A stretch of DNA of 64,000 bases from NCBI GenBank assembly GCA_963663495.1, contig OY760427.1, forward strand, positions 186,001 to 250,000, written 5' to 3'. The position numbers and the translations under genes were made by a program. How positions within the stretch are numbered: the first letter of the stretch is position 1; each line of letters opens with the position of its first letter. The stretch comes from G963663495 sp963663495 (lineage in GTDB: Bacteria; Bacteroidota; Rhodothermia; Rhodothermales; Bin80). Positions 27,747-37,650 of this stretch are shown here, piece after piece. A model generated the notes under the pieces. The model was not told where the DNA came from, did not search any database, and saw only the letters and a program-made list of their open reading frames with translations.

Positions 27747-28221
27747 AAATGCATGCAGAGGAGCAGTCATTTCCGATACTTCGGAGAAAATATCAGAAGA
27801 CCGGTGCGCCTCGGCGATCTCGGCGTCCGTCAATCCCTCAATGATCTGCATCGGTGCGGCAGCACGCATCGCCCGGTCAAGCGGGTCCCTTAGGAAAAGG
27901 CTACTATGTTCGTTTGTCCTCTGCACAGCGCGAGCCACCCACTCGCCGAACAGGCTGTCGCCGCATCGGAGATGATGATCAAGAAAGCTTAGCGGAGCGC
28001 CGACGGTGAAGGTGAAGGTGTGGAGCCAAAGCGACACCTTGGCCAGCTCTACCGCCATTGGGATCTTATCAACACCGTAGACGCACCGCTTGAGCACCAT
28101 GCGACGGATAATGTGCTGATCGTCAAGCTGATCCGTATTGTATGCCCGGCCCTTGTCCTCCGCGTTACCAATGATCTTATTGCGGATAGCGTCAATCCTC
28201 TCTGCAAGCGGAGAAAGATAT
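27747..28221 (-). pseudogene. Fragment of an Eco57I-type restriction-modification enzyme
   Basis: An open minus-strand frame of about 158 codons reads SPLAERIDAIRNKIIGNAED, then QLDDQHIIRRMVLKRCVYGV, DKIPMAVELAKVSLWLHTF, GAPLSFLDHHLRCGDSLFGE. This is the segment after the SAM-binding motif in large Eco57I-type (type IIG/PglX-like) methyltransferase-nucleases. The catalytic NPPY part, N- and C-termini are missing. It is bounded exactly by a MITE end on one side and a TnpB element end on the other; the rest of the gene is not found beyond either. Confidence 0.82.
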
Positions 28222-28422
28222 GGGAGTTATATGGCTGAATGCCACGCGTTTTCGCAGGAGTTACTTTTTGTGCTTTGGTGGTGCAGACAGGATGGCTTTC
28301 GCCAGTTGTTCATAATCGGTTCCCGCTTTTCACGAAAAACTGCAATTATTTCAAATAACTCAACACGTGGGTACGCATGGAATATAATTATCATATATTA
28401 GGGAGTTATATATCACAGTGCC

Positions 28423-29673
28423 ATGCCCGAAACGGTTAGTGCATACCGCAATATCACATACAGGCTGTTGCCCGGAAGTCGAAGTAACGCCAAGCAACTT
28501 GCTGGATTAGCGGGTGCGTGTAGGTTTGTGTGGAATGCCATCCTCGCAGAGCAGAGCGAGGCCTACAAGAAAGCGAAAGAGGCTGGAGAGAAGCCGCCCT
28601 CGGTAAGCTTCTTCTCGCTGGGGAAGCGGTTCACGGCACTGCGCCGTACGGTCGAGTGGCTACCTGAATACTCCTTTGGTGTCGTTAGATACACATTGAA
28701 ATATCAGGCGGATGCATGGAAGGCATTCTTCAAGGAAGGTAAGAGAAGACCGAGATTCCATTCCAGACGTGGTAGTACGCCTTCGTTCACGATCCCGGAT
28801 AACGTAAGGGTTCGGGATGGCAAGCTGTATATCCCGAAAGTGGGATATATGGCGCTCCGCAGGCGGGGAGGCAACCCGTACCCTGATGGTATACCCATCA
28901 AAGCCACTGTAAAGAAGAACGCCGGCAAATGGTATGCTGTCATCTGCTACAAGATTGAGGCACCTGTAATAGAGGATACCGGCAGTGCTGTAGGCATTGA
29001 CCGTAATTGCGGGCAGATCGCTATGGTCTCCACAGAGGGCGATACAAGCATTATCAGACAACCGGATACCAAGCGTCTTGATGCCAAGTTGAAGCGGCAT
29101 CAGCGAAGACTGGCGAGACAGAAGAAAGGCTCCAACCGTCGTAACAGGCGGAAGCATGGAATCGCCCGCATACAGCGCAAGCGTGCTAACGTCCTCAAGA
29201 ATGCGAACCACCAGGTAAGTCGCAGTATTGCCAAATGCTCCTCAACGGTGATACTGGAGGACCTGAAGATCAAAGCGATGACACGTTCAGCTAAGGGGAC
29301 GATGGAGAGCTTTGGCACAAACGTCAGACAGAAGTCTGGCCTCAACCGTGGAATACTGCGAACAGGTTGGGGCCAGCTGGATCAGATGCTGGGCTATAAG
29401 TGCCGCAAGGTGATAAAGGTTACCGCTGCCTATACCAGTCAGCGGTGTTCTGTGTGTGGGCACACAGAAGCGAGTAACCGTAAGACGCAGAGCACATTCA
29501 CGTGTATGTCCTGTGGCCATGCGGATCATGCGGACCTGAATGCGGCTGCAAACATACTGGCCTCCGGGATTGGGGCTTCTGCACGGCGAGGGGCGTTCGG
29601 GTTACCGACCCCTATGACCCGTGAAATTGATACAAGTGCCTCACTGTGTACAGTTGGTCACTCACGTATATAA
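28423..29673 (+). CDS. tnpB: TnpB RNA-guided DNA nuclease, intact
   Basis: 416 aa, the normal IS605-type length. An N-terminal wedge/recognition part (GACRFVWNAILAEQSEAYKK, FFSLGKRF) is followed by the split RuvC domain with Asp193 in GIDRNCGQ, Glu279 in VILEDLK and Asp371 in HADLNAAAN. A four-cysteine zinc ribbon (CSVCGH, CMSCGH) lies between the last two. All catalytic residues are present, so this is the only TnpB in the window likely to be active. It uses an omega RNA from its right end to cut target DNA next to a short TAM, helping retention of the element after excision. Confidence 0.95.
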   Translation: MPETVSAYRNITYRLLPGSRSNAKQLAGLAGACRFVWNAILAEQSEAYKKAKEAGEKPPSVSFFSLGKRFTALRRTVEWLPEYSFGVVRYTLKYQADAWKAFFKEGKRRPRFHSRRGSTPSFTIPDNVRVRDGKLYIPKVGYMALRRRGGNPYPDGIPIKATVKKNAGKWYAVICYKIEAPVIEDTGSAVGIDRNCGQIAMVSTEGDTSIIRQPDTKRLDAKLKRHQRRLARQKKGSNRRNRRKHGIARIQRKRANVLKNANHQVSRSIAKCSSTVILEDLKIKAMTRSAKGTMESFGTNVRQKSGLNRGILRTGWGQLDQMLGYKCRKVIKVTAAYTSQRCSVCGHTEASNRKTQSTFTCMSCGHADHADLNAAANILASGIGASARRGAFGLPTPMTREIDTSASLCTVGHSRI

Positions 29674-29678
29674 TTCCC
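29559..29678 (+). ncRNA. Candidate omega RNA scaffold of the intact TnpB
   Basis: From GGCCTCCGGGATTGGGGC to the right end. It is conserved at DNA level among four copies, including diverged copy 3. The guide would be the chromosomal bases just after 29678 (ATACATTAGCCCAATC). Confidence 0.45.
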
Positions 29679-29992
29679 ATACATTAGCCCAATCCATGGC
29701 CATCTTTATCACGGTCGGCGGCCTAACCGGCAGATGAGAAACAGGAGGAGCGACACAGCAAACCCACGCTGCGCTGGTTGCGGGAGCCAAGGCTTGCCTC
29801 AAAGTAGACATTGGACACGTTTGATCAGGATCCGCTACCTCTGGGGATGGATCATCACCTGCATGTGCTCCTGAAGGGGCTTTCTGGACCGCAGAGAGAA
29901 CATATTGCTCTTTGATCCTCTTGGAATCGACAAGAAATACCTGCTGTGCGAATGGGAAGGGAGCAGATCCACCAGCTCAGTCGTGTGATCTT
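29679..29992. other. Stretch between the TnpB element and IS21 relic, no supported gene
   Basis: A minus-strand frame without stops covers most of it (LVDSKRIKEQYVLSAVQKAP in the middle), but it has no start and runs into the TnpB right end. It may be another piece of the gene represented at 27747-28221; not recognised. Confidence 0.35.
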
Positions 29993-30145
29993 CTACAACT
30001 GCAGCAAAAAACGCTCAAAGCTTATACACTCCCTGCGAGCCATAGCTGCCTTCTCCTGCCAGCATGCCCGGATTCCCGGCATGCATAGCTCCTTGAGACC
30101 CTTCTGCAGCAATTGCTCTATCTCCACCGATGTCAACATCTTCAT
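29993..30145 (-). pseudogene. istB: IS21 helper IstB, first 50 residues only
   Basis: The ATG at 30145 overlaps the istA TGA, the classic IS21 arrangement. The sequence begins MKMLTSVEIEQLLQKGLKEL and stops at a TAG after FERFLLQL. The AAA+ ATPase domain that follows in IstB is absent. Confidence 0.8.
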
Positions 30146-31643
30146 AACCCTGCCGCAAGCATACCCGGCTTTGATTGTGGCAGCAAGGTGTCATACAACT
30201 CCAGGTCCACCTCGACCGGTGCTATACCATCCATCGGTTCTGGCACATTCTGCCCCAACATCGCCTGTACTCCCCCTGCGGTTATGGCCTCCTTGCGCTC
30301 CAGTAGCACTCCAAGAACGGCATCTACCCCTGATTCGCCCCCTCTGGCTGCCAAATCCAGTACTTGCAAGTACTCCTTATCCGCCCTTGTACCCTTCCTG
30401 TGCTCCCGAAGCAGCGCTTCATAGGCCATCCGGAACCGGTGGGTGGGAAAGAAATCCGATCGGTATCGGTAATCCGCGAACGCCCCAGGCTTGCGCACTA
30501 GCGAGGAAATGACATGTTTGTACCGAATATGATGCTTGCTCCTGCCGTGTAACCGGGGCATCCGCTCCATGAATCGGTTACGGTACCACACTTGCACCTC
30601 TTCGCCGTACAAACGTACATCCACACGCTCACCTATCAGGCCGCTCGGCACCGAGTAGTTGTTGTTCTGTACCCGTATCGTACTGCCTTTGGATACCCGT
30701 ACCGATAACGACTTGTATGTCGTCAATGGACGCTTCGGGAGCGGTCCCATATGCGCCCGCTCCTCCTCAAAACGCTCCTTGCGCGGCGTATTCAACTGCA
30801 CAAACAGCTTGGCAAGGAATGCTTCGTACTTCTGCTGACTCTCAAAATCGCTGCTTCCCCGGAGAGTGAGCTGGTTCGCTATGGCCTTCTTTACCCTATA
30901 GTGTGCCTGTTCAACCTTGCCATTCTCGTGCGGACTGCGCGCCTGCGTATGTCGAGCCCCCATACCGCTGTGCCTCATCAATGCCTGGTAAAGGTCCGTA
31001 AAGGCCTCTCCATCACTACGACGCAATCTGCGTACCGCAGCACTCAACGAATCCGTCTGATGGAGCCTCGGCACCCCTCCACACGCCTGTAGAGCATTCT
31101 GCAATTCCTCCGATAGCGCCTCGAAGCTCTCCGAACGGCATACATTACCCTCTGCCAGTTCGAATACGTCAGCACAAAATGGAACAACTTATGCTTGAAG
31201 AGCACTCCCTGAATCGTCACACCCAACTTGCCCATGCACGTAAAGTCCGACTGCGCTCGATCTCCCGGCTTGTACTCCTGTGCAAAGTAGACCTCCTTCG
31301 GCGGACCCTCCATCGCTTTCCAGCACTTCACATGACGCTGCAGCGTCCGCAACTGACCCGACTGAAACTTGCCCGGATATCGACGCTGACCAAAATGTGC
31401 CGTAACCTCAAGATTCGGATTCGTCTCCAATAAATCCTTCGCCTCCTCCCACACATCCTCGAACGGATCCTTGCGCGTACGCCACGTTCGCGGCTTGACG
31501 GTCTCGCTCGGCAGTTTACCCAACCGCATGTACTTGCGCGCCGTGGTCTCACACATACCCGAGTTGCGCGCTGCAATCGCTCTGGACTCTCCCTGCTCCA
31601 ATACTAACCTGCGTAAATGTAGGACCTGCTTATCTTTGACCAT
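30142..31643 (-). pseudogene. istA: IS21 transposase IstA, frameshifted
   Basis: The N-terminal part (from ATG 31643) has an HTH (SRAIAARNSGMCETTARKYM) and the first DDE aspartate in GDRAQSDFT. The C-terminal part (30142 to about 31140) has the second aspartate in HQTDSLSAAV and the glutamate in HENGKVEQAHY. One base is missing near 31150, after TYSNW, so the two parts are out of frame; all catalytic residues are otherwise present. With IstB cut to 50 residues the element is dead. Confidence 0.9.
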
Positions 31644-31741
31644 TACCTTTGTGGCTTGGCTGAACAAATCGCCAATCCACGCACAAAAGGGCATCAAGTC
31701 CCCACCCATGCGGTAATCGCCGCCAATATTCCTAAATGTCG

Positions 31742-32976
31742 TACATCAAGTTGAGACGTATGTGGATCCCGAGTGGGAAGGAACGTGTTTTCGTGCGAGC
31801 AATTTCATGCTGATCGGTCATACGGCAGGCGGAAAGCGGCACAAGGATGCAGATAGAGAAGAGACTTCCAAGGCATTGTATGTATACGAGTTGGACAAGA
31901 AGTGGCGCAGGCACTTGGGGGTACCGGATGTGGAGATGCGTCCTATGAGGGAGCCGCACGAGGATATAGACAGTGCACAGTGGGCCGAGGCGGAGTTTGG
32001 TGCAGCCCCATTGGGGGACAGCCGGTTGTCTACGCGATTGGTAAAGAGCGCATCCTTGCTGTGTGATGTGGTGGGCCACAGCATAACGGCCCATACGGGT
32101 GCGGACCGCGCGGCGGTAAAGGGGCATTACCGGTTATTGGAGAGCAAGAGGGACAAGACGGTAACGCCGGCGAACATATTGGCGCCGCATCGCGCGCGTA
32201 CGATAGAGCGTATGCGCAGTCAGGAGGTGGTGTTGTGTATCCAGGATACGACGAAGTTGCGGTACAGTACGCGGCCGGCGTGTACGGATTTGCAGGTTAT
32301 AGGACAGAATCAGACATCTGCGAAGACGCGGGGAATGCCGCTACATGCGACGCTGGCAGTGACGGAGGATGGGTTGCCGCTGGGGGTGTTGCGTTGCAGC
32401 TATAGGGATCTGGAGGGGGGGTACCCATCGACCGCGGACGCAGCAGTGGATGGATGGGTTCGAGGATATATGCGAGGCGTCGAAGGAGCTGTCACGCAAG
32501 ATTCGGGTGCTGTGTGTAGCGGACCGTGAGGCGGACACTTTTGCGTTGTATGATGCGCAGCGTAAGCAGGACAGCGTGGATGTACTGGTACGAGCGCGTC
32601 ATGATCGGAAGCTATTGGATGGTGACAAGATGTTTGCAACAATGCGCAGTGGTAGGTCTGCGGGAGGGGTGCAGCCACCGTATTGCGGATGCAGAGGTGC
32701 GCTATAAGAGGTTGCGGTTGCCGGATCCGAAGGGAAAGGCGGAGCCGGTAGTGGTATACGGTGTGCATGTGCGCGAGGCGGCGGCTCCGGGGGATGAGTC
32801 ACCGGTAGAATGGATGCTGCTGACCAGCATGCCGGTAGAGAGTGTAGCGGATGCCAAGCGTGTGTTGGGGATGTATGTCAAGCGGTGGCGGGTGGAAGAT
32901 TTCTTCCGCATTCTCAAGAGCGGATGTAAGGTGGAGCGATTGGGGCTGCGCACATCCATTCGTCTGGAACATGCAG
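31742..32976 (+). pseudogene. DUF4338-Tn5/IS4 transposase remnant (copy C)
   Basis: Close relative of copy A. It starts inside the end of DUF4338 (VETYVDPEWEGTCFRASNF), so about 210 N-terminal residues are gone. The Tn5-type DNA-binding segment and DDE domain follow, with frameshifts near the seven-G run at 32412-32418 and near 32665. It is cut at 32976 by the IS1380 element, after RLGLRTSIRLEHAV; the lost tail is not found on the far side of that element. Confidence 0.88.
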
Positions 32977-33234
32977 TAACCCGCATTTCTCACCAGCAGG
33001 TCGAGACGGCCTGAGAAGCATCCAATTGGACATCAGCACGAGTGCGTTTGAATCAGAACCTTGGTAGCGTGTAGTTTTTGGCTCCATTCCGATGTTTTCA
33101 AGGGCCATAATGGCATCGGAGGCACGATAATTCGGTCATTTGGTGCGCATCGGACACACCAATGCGGGAACGTCAACGATAACGCCCGCACTTGGGAGGA
33201 TCTTCAGGAAAGGCGGTGCCTGATCAGGGCAGGG

Positions 33235-33315
33235 TTACCGGAAAACATCATCGGGTGACGACCTCGCAAGTGCATACGCGGCTGGAGCATCTCCGCGTAA
33301 CTGAGCCACAACTTG
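33235..33315 (-). pseudogene. IS1380 transposase 1, C-terminal tail (separated by IS66)
   Basis: The minus-strand frame reads AQLRGDAPAAYALARSSPDD then VFR and stops at 33235. It continues the frame cut at 35829 once IS66 and one ACAACTTG are removed. Confidence 0.8.
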
Positions 33316-33377
33316 GTAAGCGTGCGGTGAACTACATCTTGATTGGGTGATGGGTTCTGGGGAGCTTACCCCTAGAC

Positions 33378-33701
33378 GTGAGAACCCAGACCCCAGATCG
33401 CATAGTACAGCCCAAACGTACGGCGGAAGAGATGTTTCCGCTGGTAGAGCAGTATAACGAAAGGACCCAGTCCGCAGCGGCGTTTTGTGCAAAGCACGGC
33501 ATCTCGTATGGGCAGTTGAATTATTGGAGGCGGAAGTATCGCCAGGAGACTGCAGCCGAGGACAGCCGAGGCTTCGTGGAGATAGGCATTGTAGCACCAA
33601 GGGAAGCGGCACAGGTAGAGATCGCATATTCGGGTGGGATACGGGTGCGGTTCTTTGCACCGGTCTCTGCTTCGTACCTGGCCAGGCTGACGCAGTCATG
33701 A
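33378..33701 (+). CDS. tnpA: IS66 accessory protein TnpA (Orf1)
   Basis: 107 aa from GTG 33378. The HTH region is AAAFCAKHGISYGQLNYW. It differs from element 1 at a few residues (QPKRTAEE against QPKLTAEE). Its stop overlaps the tnpB ATG. Confidence 0.9.
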   Translation: MRTQTPDRIVQPKRTAEEMFPLVEQYNERTQSAAAFCAKHGISYGQLNYWRRKYRQETAAEDSRGFVEIGIVAPREAAQVEIAYSGGIRVRFFAPVSASYLARLTQS

Positions 33702-34036
33702 TCGGACTGGCACCTTCGCACCGGTACTTCTTTTACCGACCGCCGGTGGACATGCGCACAAGCTTTGACGGCTTGTGCGCTTTGGTAAAGAGCGGCATGA
33801 AGCGGAATCCGATGTCGGGAGACATCTTTGTATTCATCAACAGGAGGCGAAACCATTTGAAGGCGCTCACATGGGATCGGAACGGCTTTGCGATCTTCTA
33901 CAAGCGCTTGGAGACGGGTACGTTTGCGTTGCCAGAGGAGGATGTGCCGACATGGGCACAGATGGTGATGATGCTGGAGGGGGTGTCGTTGAAGACGGTG
34001 AAATATCGGCCCCGATATGCGGTAAAAAGCCGATAA
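33698..34036 (+). CDS. tnpB: IS66 accessory protein TnpB (Orf2)
   Basis: 112 aa, same sequence pattern as the element 1 copy (FFYRPPVDMRTSFDGL, SGDIFVFINRRRNHLK). Overlaps tnpA by four bases. Confidence 0.93.
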   Translation: MIGLAPSHRYFFYRPPVDMRTSFDGLCALVKSGMKRNPMSGDIFVFINRRRNHLKALTWDRNGFAIFYKRLETGTFALPEEDVPTWAQMVMMLEGVSLKTVKYRPRYAVKSR

Positions 34037-34096
34037 TCGGGCCAAATGTAATGTGTGATTCGGGAACAAGCAATATGCTGGTGTTGCTGGCTCACC

Positions 34097-35695
34097 ATGC
34101 AGCCCGAAGCACATTCTATCCTCTCCCCCGCGCAGGTTGCGTTGCTTGCACAGCACCCCGAATTGGCCAGTGCCTTTGATCAGTACAGCCGGGATAATGC
34201 AGAATTGGAGAGAAAGAATAGCCAGCTGCATGATCGATGCAGCCGGCTTGAGGCAGAGTTGGGGAATATGAATAACCGGCTGATGCTAGCGCTACGCGCG
34301 CTATACAGTCCCAAGAGTGAAAAGTGTGTGCTGAATGACCCGCAGCAGGGCACGTTGTTCGATGAGCCGGAGCAGGAGGTCCCTCTACCGGAGCCGGAGA
34401 CGAATGGACAGACGAAGAATGGGCAAAAGGCGAACGGACGGCAGAAGAAGAAGGGCAAGCCCAAGCGTAAAGCGCTGGACGATCTGCTGAAGAAACTGCC
34501 CCGCGAAACGATTACAATTGAGCCTGACGGGGATACCAGTGGTATGACGTGCATCGGGGCGGAGAAGACGCTGGTTCTTGAGCGTGTACCCGCCCATAGG
34601 AAGGTTATTGAGTATGTGCGTCCGAAGTATGTGGACCCTGGGGATGAGGATAAGGGGGTGATCATAGGTGAGTTGCCACCACGGATGGTGAACAAGGGCA
34701 TGGCGGGTCCGGGGTTGTTGGCAGATGTGGTGGTGGGCAAATATGCGGACCACCTGCCTTTGTACCGTCAGCAGCAGCGGTTTCGTCGGGAAGGCGTGGA
34801 GATTGCGAAGTCCACGCTGGGAGGCTGGATATCGCAGTCTGCGTCGCACCTGACCCCGTTGTATGATGCTCTGAAGCAGGAGTTGCTATCCACCGGGTAT
34901 CTGCAGGCGGATGAGACGGGGATTGAGGTGCAGGATGGAGATAAGAAGGGATCGCTGCATAAAGGCTTTTATTGGGTGTACCATAGTCCAGAGCAGAGAC
35001 TGTTGGTGATGGAATACCGGAAGACCCGTGCTCGGGCGGGTCCGGTGGAGTTTTTGCACGGGTATGAGGGATTGCTACAGACAGACGGGTATGTAGCTTA
35101 CGACATCTTTGATGCGGACCCATCCGTAACGCTCTACGCATGCATGGCGCATGCCCGGCGCAAGTTCTTCGACTGCAAGACGTATGAGCCGGATAAGGCC
35201 GCGCATGTGTTGAAGGAGATACGCAAGCTCTACCTCATAGAGCGTTGGCTACGCAAAACGGGTGCGAGTGCGGATGTTCGTCAGCAACTGCGACAGGAAC
35301 GGGCCGGACCTGTACTGGAGGAGCTGAAACCGTGGCTGGAGGTGAACAATGGTTTACCCAAGAGCCCGTGGGCCAAGGCGACCCAGTATACGCTTGGCCG
35401 TTGGCAAAGGCTGACCCGATATCTGGATGAGGGCCGTGTGGAGTTGGACAATAACCTGGTTGAGAATGCGATACGGCCACTGGCTATTGGTAGGAAGAAC
35501 TACATGTTCGCAGGATCCCATGATGCATCCCAGCGGGGTGCCGTGGTCTATTCGCTCCTTGGAACCTGCAAATTCCACGACGTCAACCCAATGGAATGGC
35601 TCATGGAAGTATTCCAGCGCATCCCGACACATCCTGCCGAGGACATAGCAGCGCTATTGCCCCATCATTGGAAACGGGCACGGCAAGCCCACTAG
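34097..35695 (+). CDS. tnpC: IS66 transposase TnpC
   Basis: 532 aa from the ATG at 34097 (MQPEAHSILSPAQ). Catalytic regions YLQADETGIEV and VELDNNLVENAIRPLAIGRKN are intact. A few substitutions against element 1 (for example AHRKV for AHMKV, and ETGIEV for ETRMEV) show the two copies are not brand-new duplicates. Confidence 0.95.
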   Translation: MQPEAHSILSPAQVALLAQHPELASAFDQYSRDNAELERKNSQLHDRCSRLEAELGNMNNRLMLALRALYSPKSEKCVLNDPQQGTLFDEPEQEVPLPEPETNGQTKNGQKANGRQKKKGKPKRKALDDLLKKLPRETITIEPDGDTSGMTCIGAEKTLVLERVPAHRKVIEYVRPKYVDPGDEDKGVIIGELPPRMVNKGMAGPGLLADVVVGKYADHLPLYRQQQRFRREGVEIAKSTLGGWISQSASHLTPLYDALKQELLSTGYLQADETGIEVQDGDKKGSLHKGFYWVYHSPEQRLLVMEYRKTRARAGPVEFLHGYEGLLQTDGYVAYDIFDADPSVTLYACMAHARRKFFDCKTYEPDKAAHVLKEIRKLYLIERWLRKTGASADVRQQLRQERAGPVLEELKPWLEVNNGLPKSPWAKATQYTLGRWQRLTRYLDEGRVELDNNLVENAIRPLAIGRKNYMFAGSHDASQRGAVVYSLLGTCKFHDVNPMEWLMEVFQRIPTHPAEDIAALLPHHWKRARQAH

Positions 35696-35828
35696 GGTAA
35701 GGCCGCCTAGCTGCCGGACGCCGAATCGTCCAGATCGGGCAAGCCCACATGCTCTCCTCCTTCCAACCACACTGTACCCGCCAAAACCGCCAAAAAGCCC
35801 GCTACCCTGTACTTCACCGCACGCTTAC

Positions 35829-37231
35829 ACAACTTGGGCAAATAGCCGCTGCCACGGATAGCACGAGGACAGCGACAGCTTGAACCGACGCGTAGTCTTG
35901 GTAACCACCACGGCTATCTTGAACAATCGCTCACGGATCGTGCAGCAGCGCGCCCCCTCCAGCTCTGTTCCCTTCAGGCCCCGTTCCTTGATCCGGGCCA
36001 TGTACCCCTGGGCAAACGCTGAATAGAACAGCCGTAACTGGTTGCTCTGCATCATGGAGGTGGAGATCCGGTCCGCAAACAAATCCAGCTGCTGCTCTTT
36101 GATCCTGTTCTCCGTCTCGCCGCGGGCGCAGTAAATGTCCTCATATACCTCGCGCTCATCGTACTCCTTCTCGTCCAGACTCGTGACCACAAAGCGGGCA
36201 TTGTACCCCCGCGATCCCGTCAAGTAGTCCGCCTTTGCCACTACCCGACGCTCTTGACTCCAACTCTTCAACGTGCGGTAAGGAAAGCTGCGAAAATGCC
36301 TCGCGGCCTCCCCGCTGGACTCGCATTGCTTTCGACTGGCTTCCATTTTCGCCTCTATAGCCCGCTTCAGGCGCGAATTCCGCCCCAATCCCACGATATA
36401 GGCCACATTCTTCTTCTCACACCAGGACAGAATTTTGTCGCGGCAAAATCCGCTGTCCGCACGAATCCAGATCTCTACATCCGGCCATAGGCGCCGTATC
36501 TGCTTCACCACCCGCTTCACCACCTTTTTCGCCCCCTTCGAAGCATCAATATTGGACGGACGAAGAAGCGAAACTACGATATGCTCTCCGCACGTGATGT
36601 ACAGCGGCAGATAGCAGTACTTACGATAGTACCCGTGATAAAACTTTCCCTCCTGATTGCCATGCAACTCATAATCCGTGGCGTCCAGATCCAGAATGAT
36701 ACGCTCCGGTGGCTCCTCATAGCTTTCGAGGAAAAACTCCGTCACCTCCTTGTGCAACTTCTTCATGTTCGGCGCCATACGTTTGTATCGATCTTCGTCG
36801 GCGGTTTCCTCGACCGACAATTCCAGCCGATTAAGCGTCTTGGAACTGGCAAGGGGATGCCCCTTATCGCGATCTCGCACACGCTCGACTCCCTCAATAT
36901 CCTCGCATCCCACGGCCAGGCAAAGTATCGGATCATCGCGCAGCCTATGGTGGTCATTGAGGTCTTCGCAGTCCAAGCATAGGCCGAAGATGCGCTGCCC
37001 CACCAGGCGCTTTATGCTATGTTCCACCCGGGCAGGGTCCCGGTAATCGGTAAAGCATGCTGCTATTCGGTCAAACATTTGGCATTTCTCCTCGACTTCG
37101 CGCAGGGCCAAGGCTCCTGCATTGGATGACATGCGTCCGCCGTCGAATTCTGCGATGATTTTCCGTTTTCCGATCTTGGAAAACTCCACGGGTTGGGCTG
37201 GGCAGTTTGTGGTGTTGGTTTGTGGCTGCAT
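35829..37231 (-). pseudogene. IS1380 transposase 1, N-terminal 467 residues (cut by IS66)
   Basis: Start at ATG 37231 (MQPQTNTTNC). DDE residues: aspartate in LDLDATDYELHG, aspartate in WIRADSGFCRDK, glutamate in ETENRIKEQQLDLFADR. The catalytic domain is complete; IS66 removes only the last ~25 residues, replacing them by a short tail ending in its own terminal repeat (stop at 35825). Partial activity cannot be excluded. An 8-bp inverted repeat (AAGTGTAT / ATACACTT, about 37241-37263) precedes the start. Confidence 0.88.
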
Positions 37232-37465
37232 GATGGCGTATAAGTGTATACCAATGATACACTTAGGAACCAAAAAGTTCCTACAATGACCAGCCGTGGT
37301 GAGATTTGCGGGTTAAGCGGGTTGTGGCATTACTGAGAGTTGAGGGATTTCAATCTGAGCGCGGCAGTGTGTCGGTGGGTAAGGCTACATCCAAGGTTCA
37401 AAATCAGTACAAAGCGTAGCACGCAACAACGCCTGGTCGGGCAATCCGGCAAGTAGCCGACCGTT

Positions 37466-37615
37466 GTGACCAGTGTCCGTGTTGATAGGTGGACGACATT
37501 GCAGGGCTGCTTGAGGGAATTGCGGCATCGTGTATCGCAGGATGTCAATCTAGAAATTACATACGGAGACGATTGGGTCGCAATTGGAGTTGACAATGTC
37601 AGATTATTTGAATAA
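37466..37615 (+). CDS. Possible small gene or gene end before the defence-like cassette
   Basis: A 49-codon frame from GTG 37466 reads RVDRWTTLQGCLRELRHRVS, then DVNLEITYGDDWVAIGVDNV and ends in RLFE. The second half looks protein-like, not random. It lies 35 bases before the next gene on the same strand, and 150 bases after the IS1380 end, so it may be the end of a gene that IS1380 removed. Confidence 0.3.
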   Translation: MTSVRVDRWTTLQGCLRELRHRVSQDVNLEITYGDDWVAIGVDNVRLFE

Positions 37616-37650
37616 ATTTGCGACATTATCAAAGCAGATAGCAAGCTTGA

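Larger units (their letters stand above)
28222..29678 (+). mobile_element. TnpB element, complete (reference copy)
   Basis: 1457 bp from GGGAGTTATATGGCTGAA at 28222 to ACTCACGTATATAATTCCC at 29678. It consists of the 180-bp palindromic left end, an inner GGGAGTTATATA copy at 28401, tnpB, and the right end. There is no TnpA, so movement would need a transposase supplied elsewhere. Confidence 0.85.
33316..35828 (+). mobile_element. IS66-family element 2, complete
   Basis: 2513 bp, the same length as element 1, with the same terminal repeats. A perfect 8-bp target duplication ACAACTTG lies at 33308-33315 and 35829-35836, inside the IS1380 transposase gene. All three genes are intact. Confidence 0.96.
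32977..37315 (-). mobile_element. IS1380-family element 1, split by IS66 element 2
   Basis: The ends are TAACCCGCATTTCTCACCA at 32977 and, inverted, TAACCCGCAAATCTCACCA at 37315. Without the inserted IS66 and one 8-bp duplication it is about 1.8 kb, normal for IS1380. Its own flanks show no target duplication, suggesting later rearrangement. Confidence 0.8.

Noticed and set aside
27747..28221. BREX PglX assignment for the restriction-enzyme slice
   Set aside because: No other BREX gene nearby and the slice lacks the parts that separate PglX from other Eco57I-type enzymes.
34180..34740. Long antisense frames inside IS66 tnpC (also 20903-21463, 20502-20981, 34662-35141)
   Set aside because: They are mirror frames of a conserved transposase gene, repeated identically in each IS66 copy, with no independent signal.
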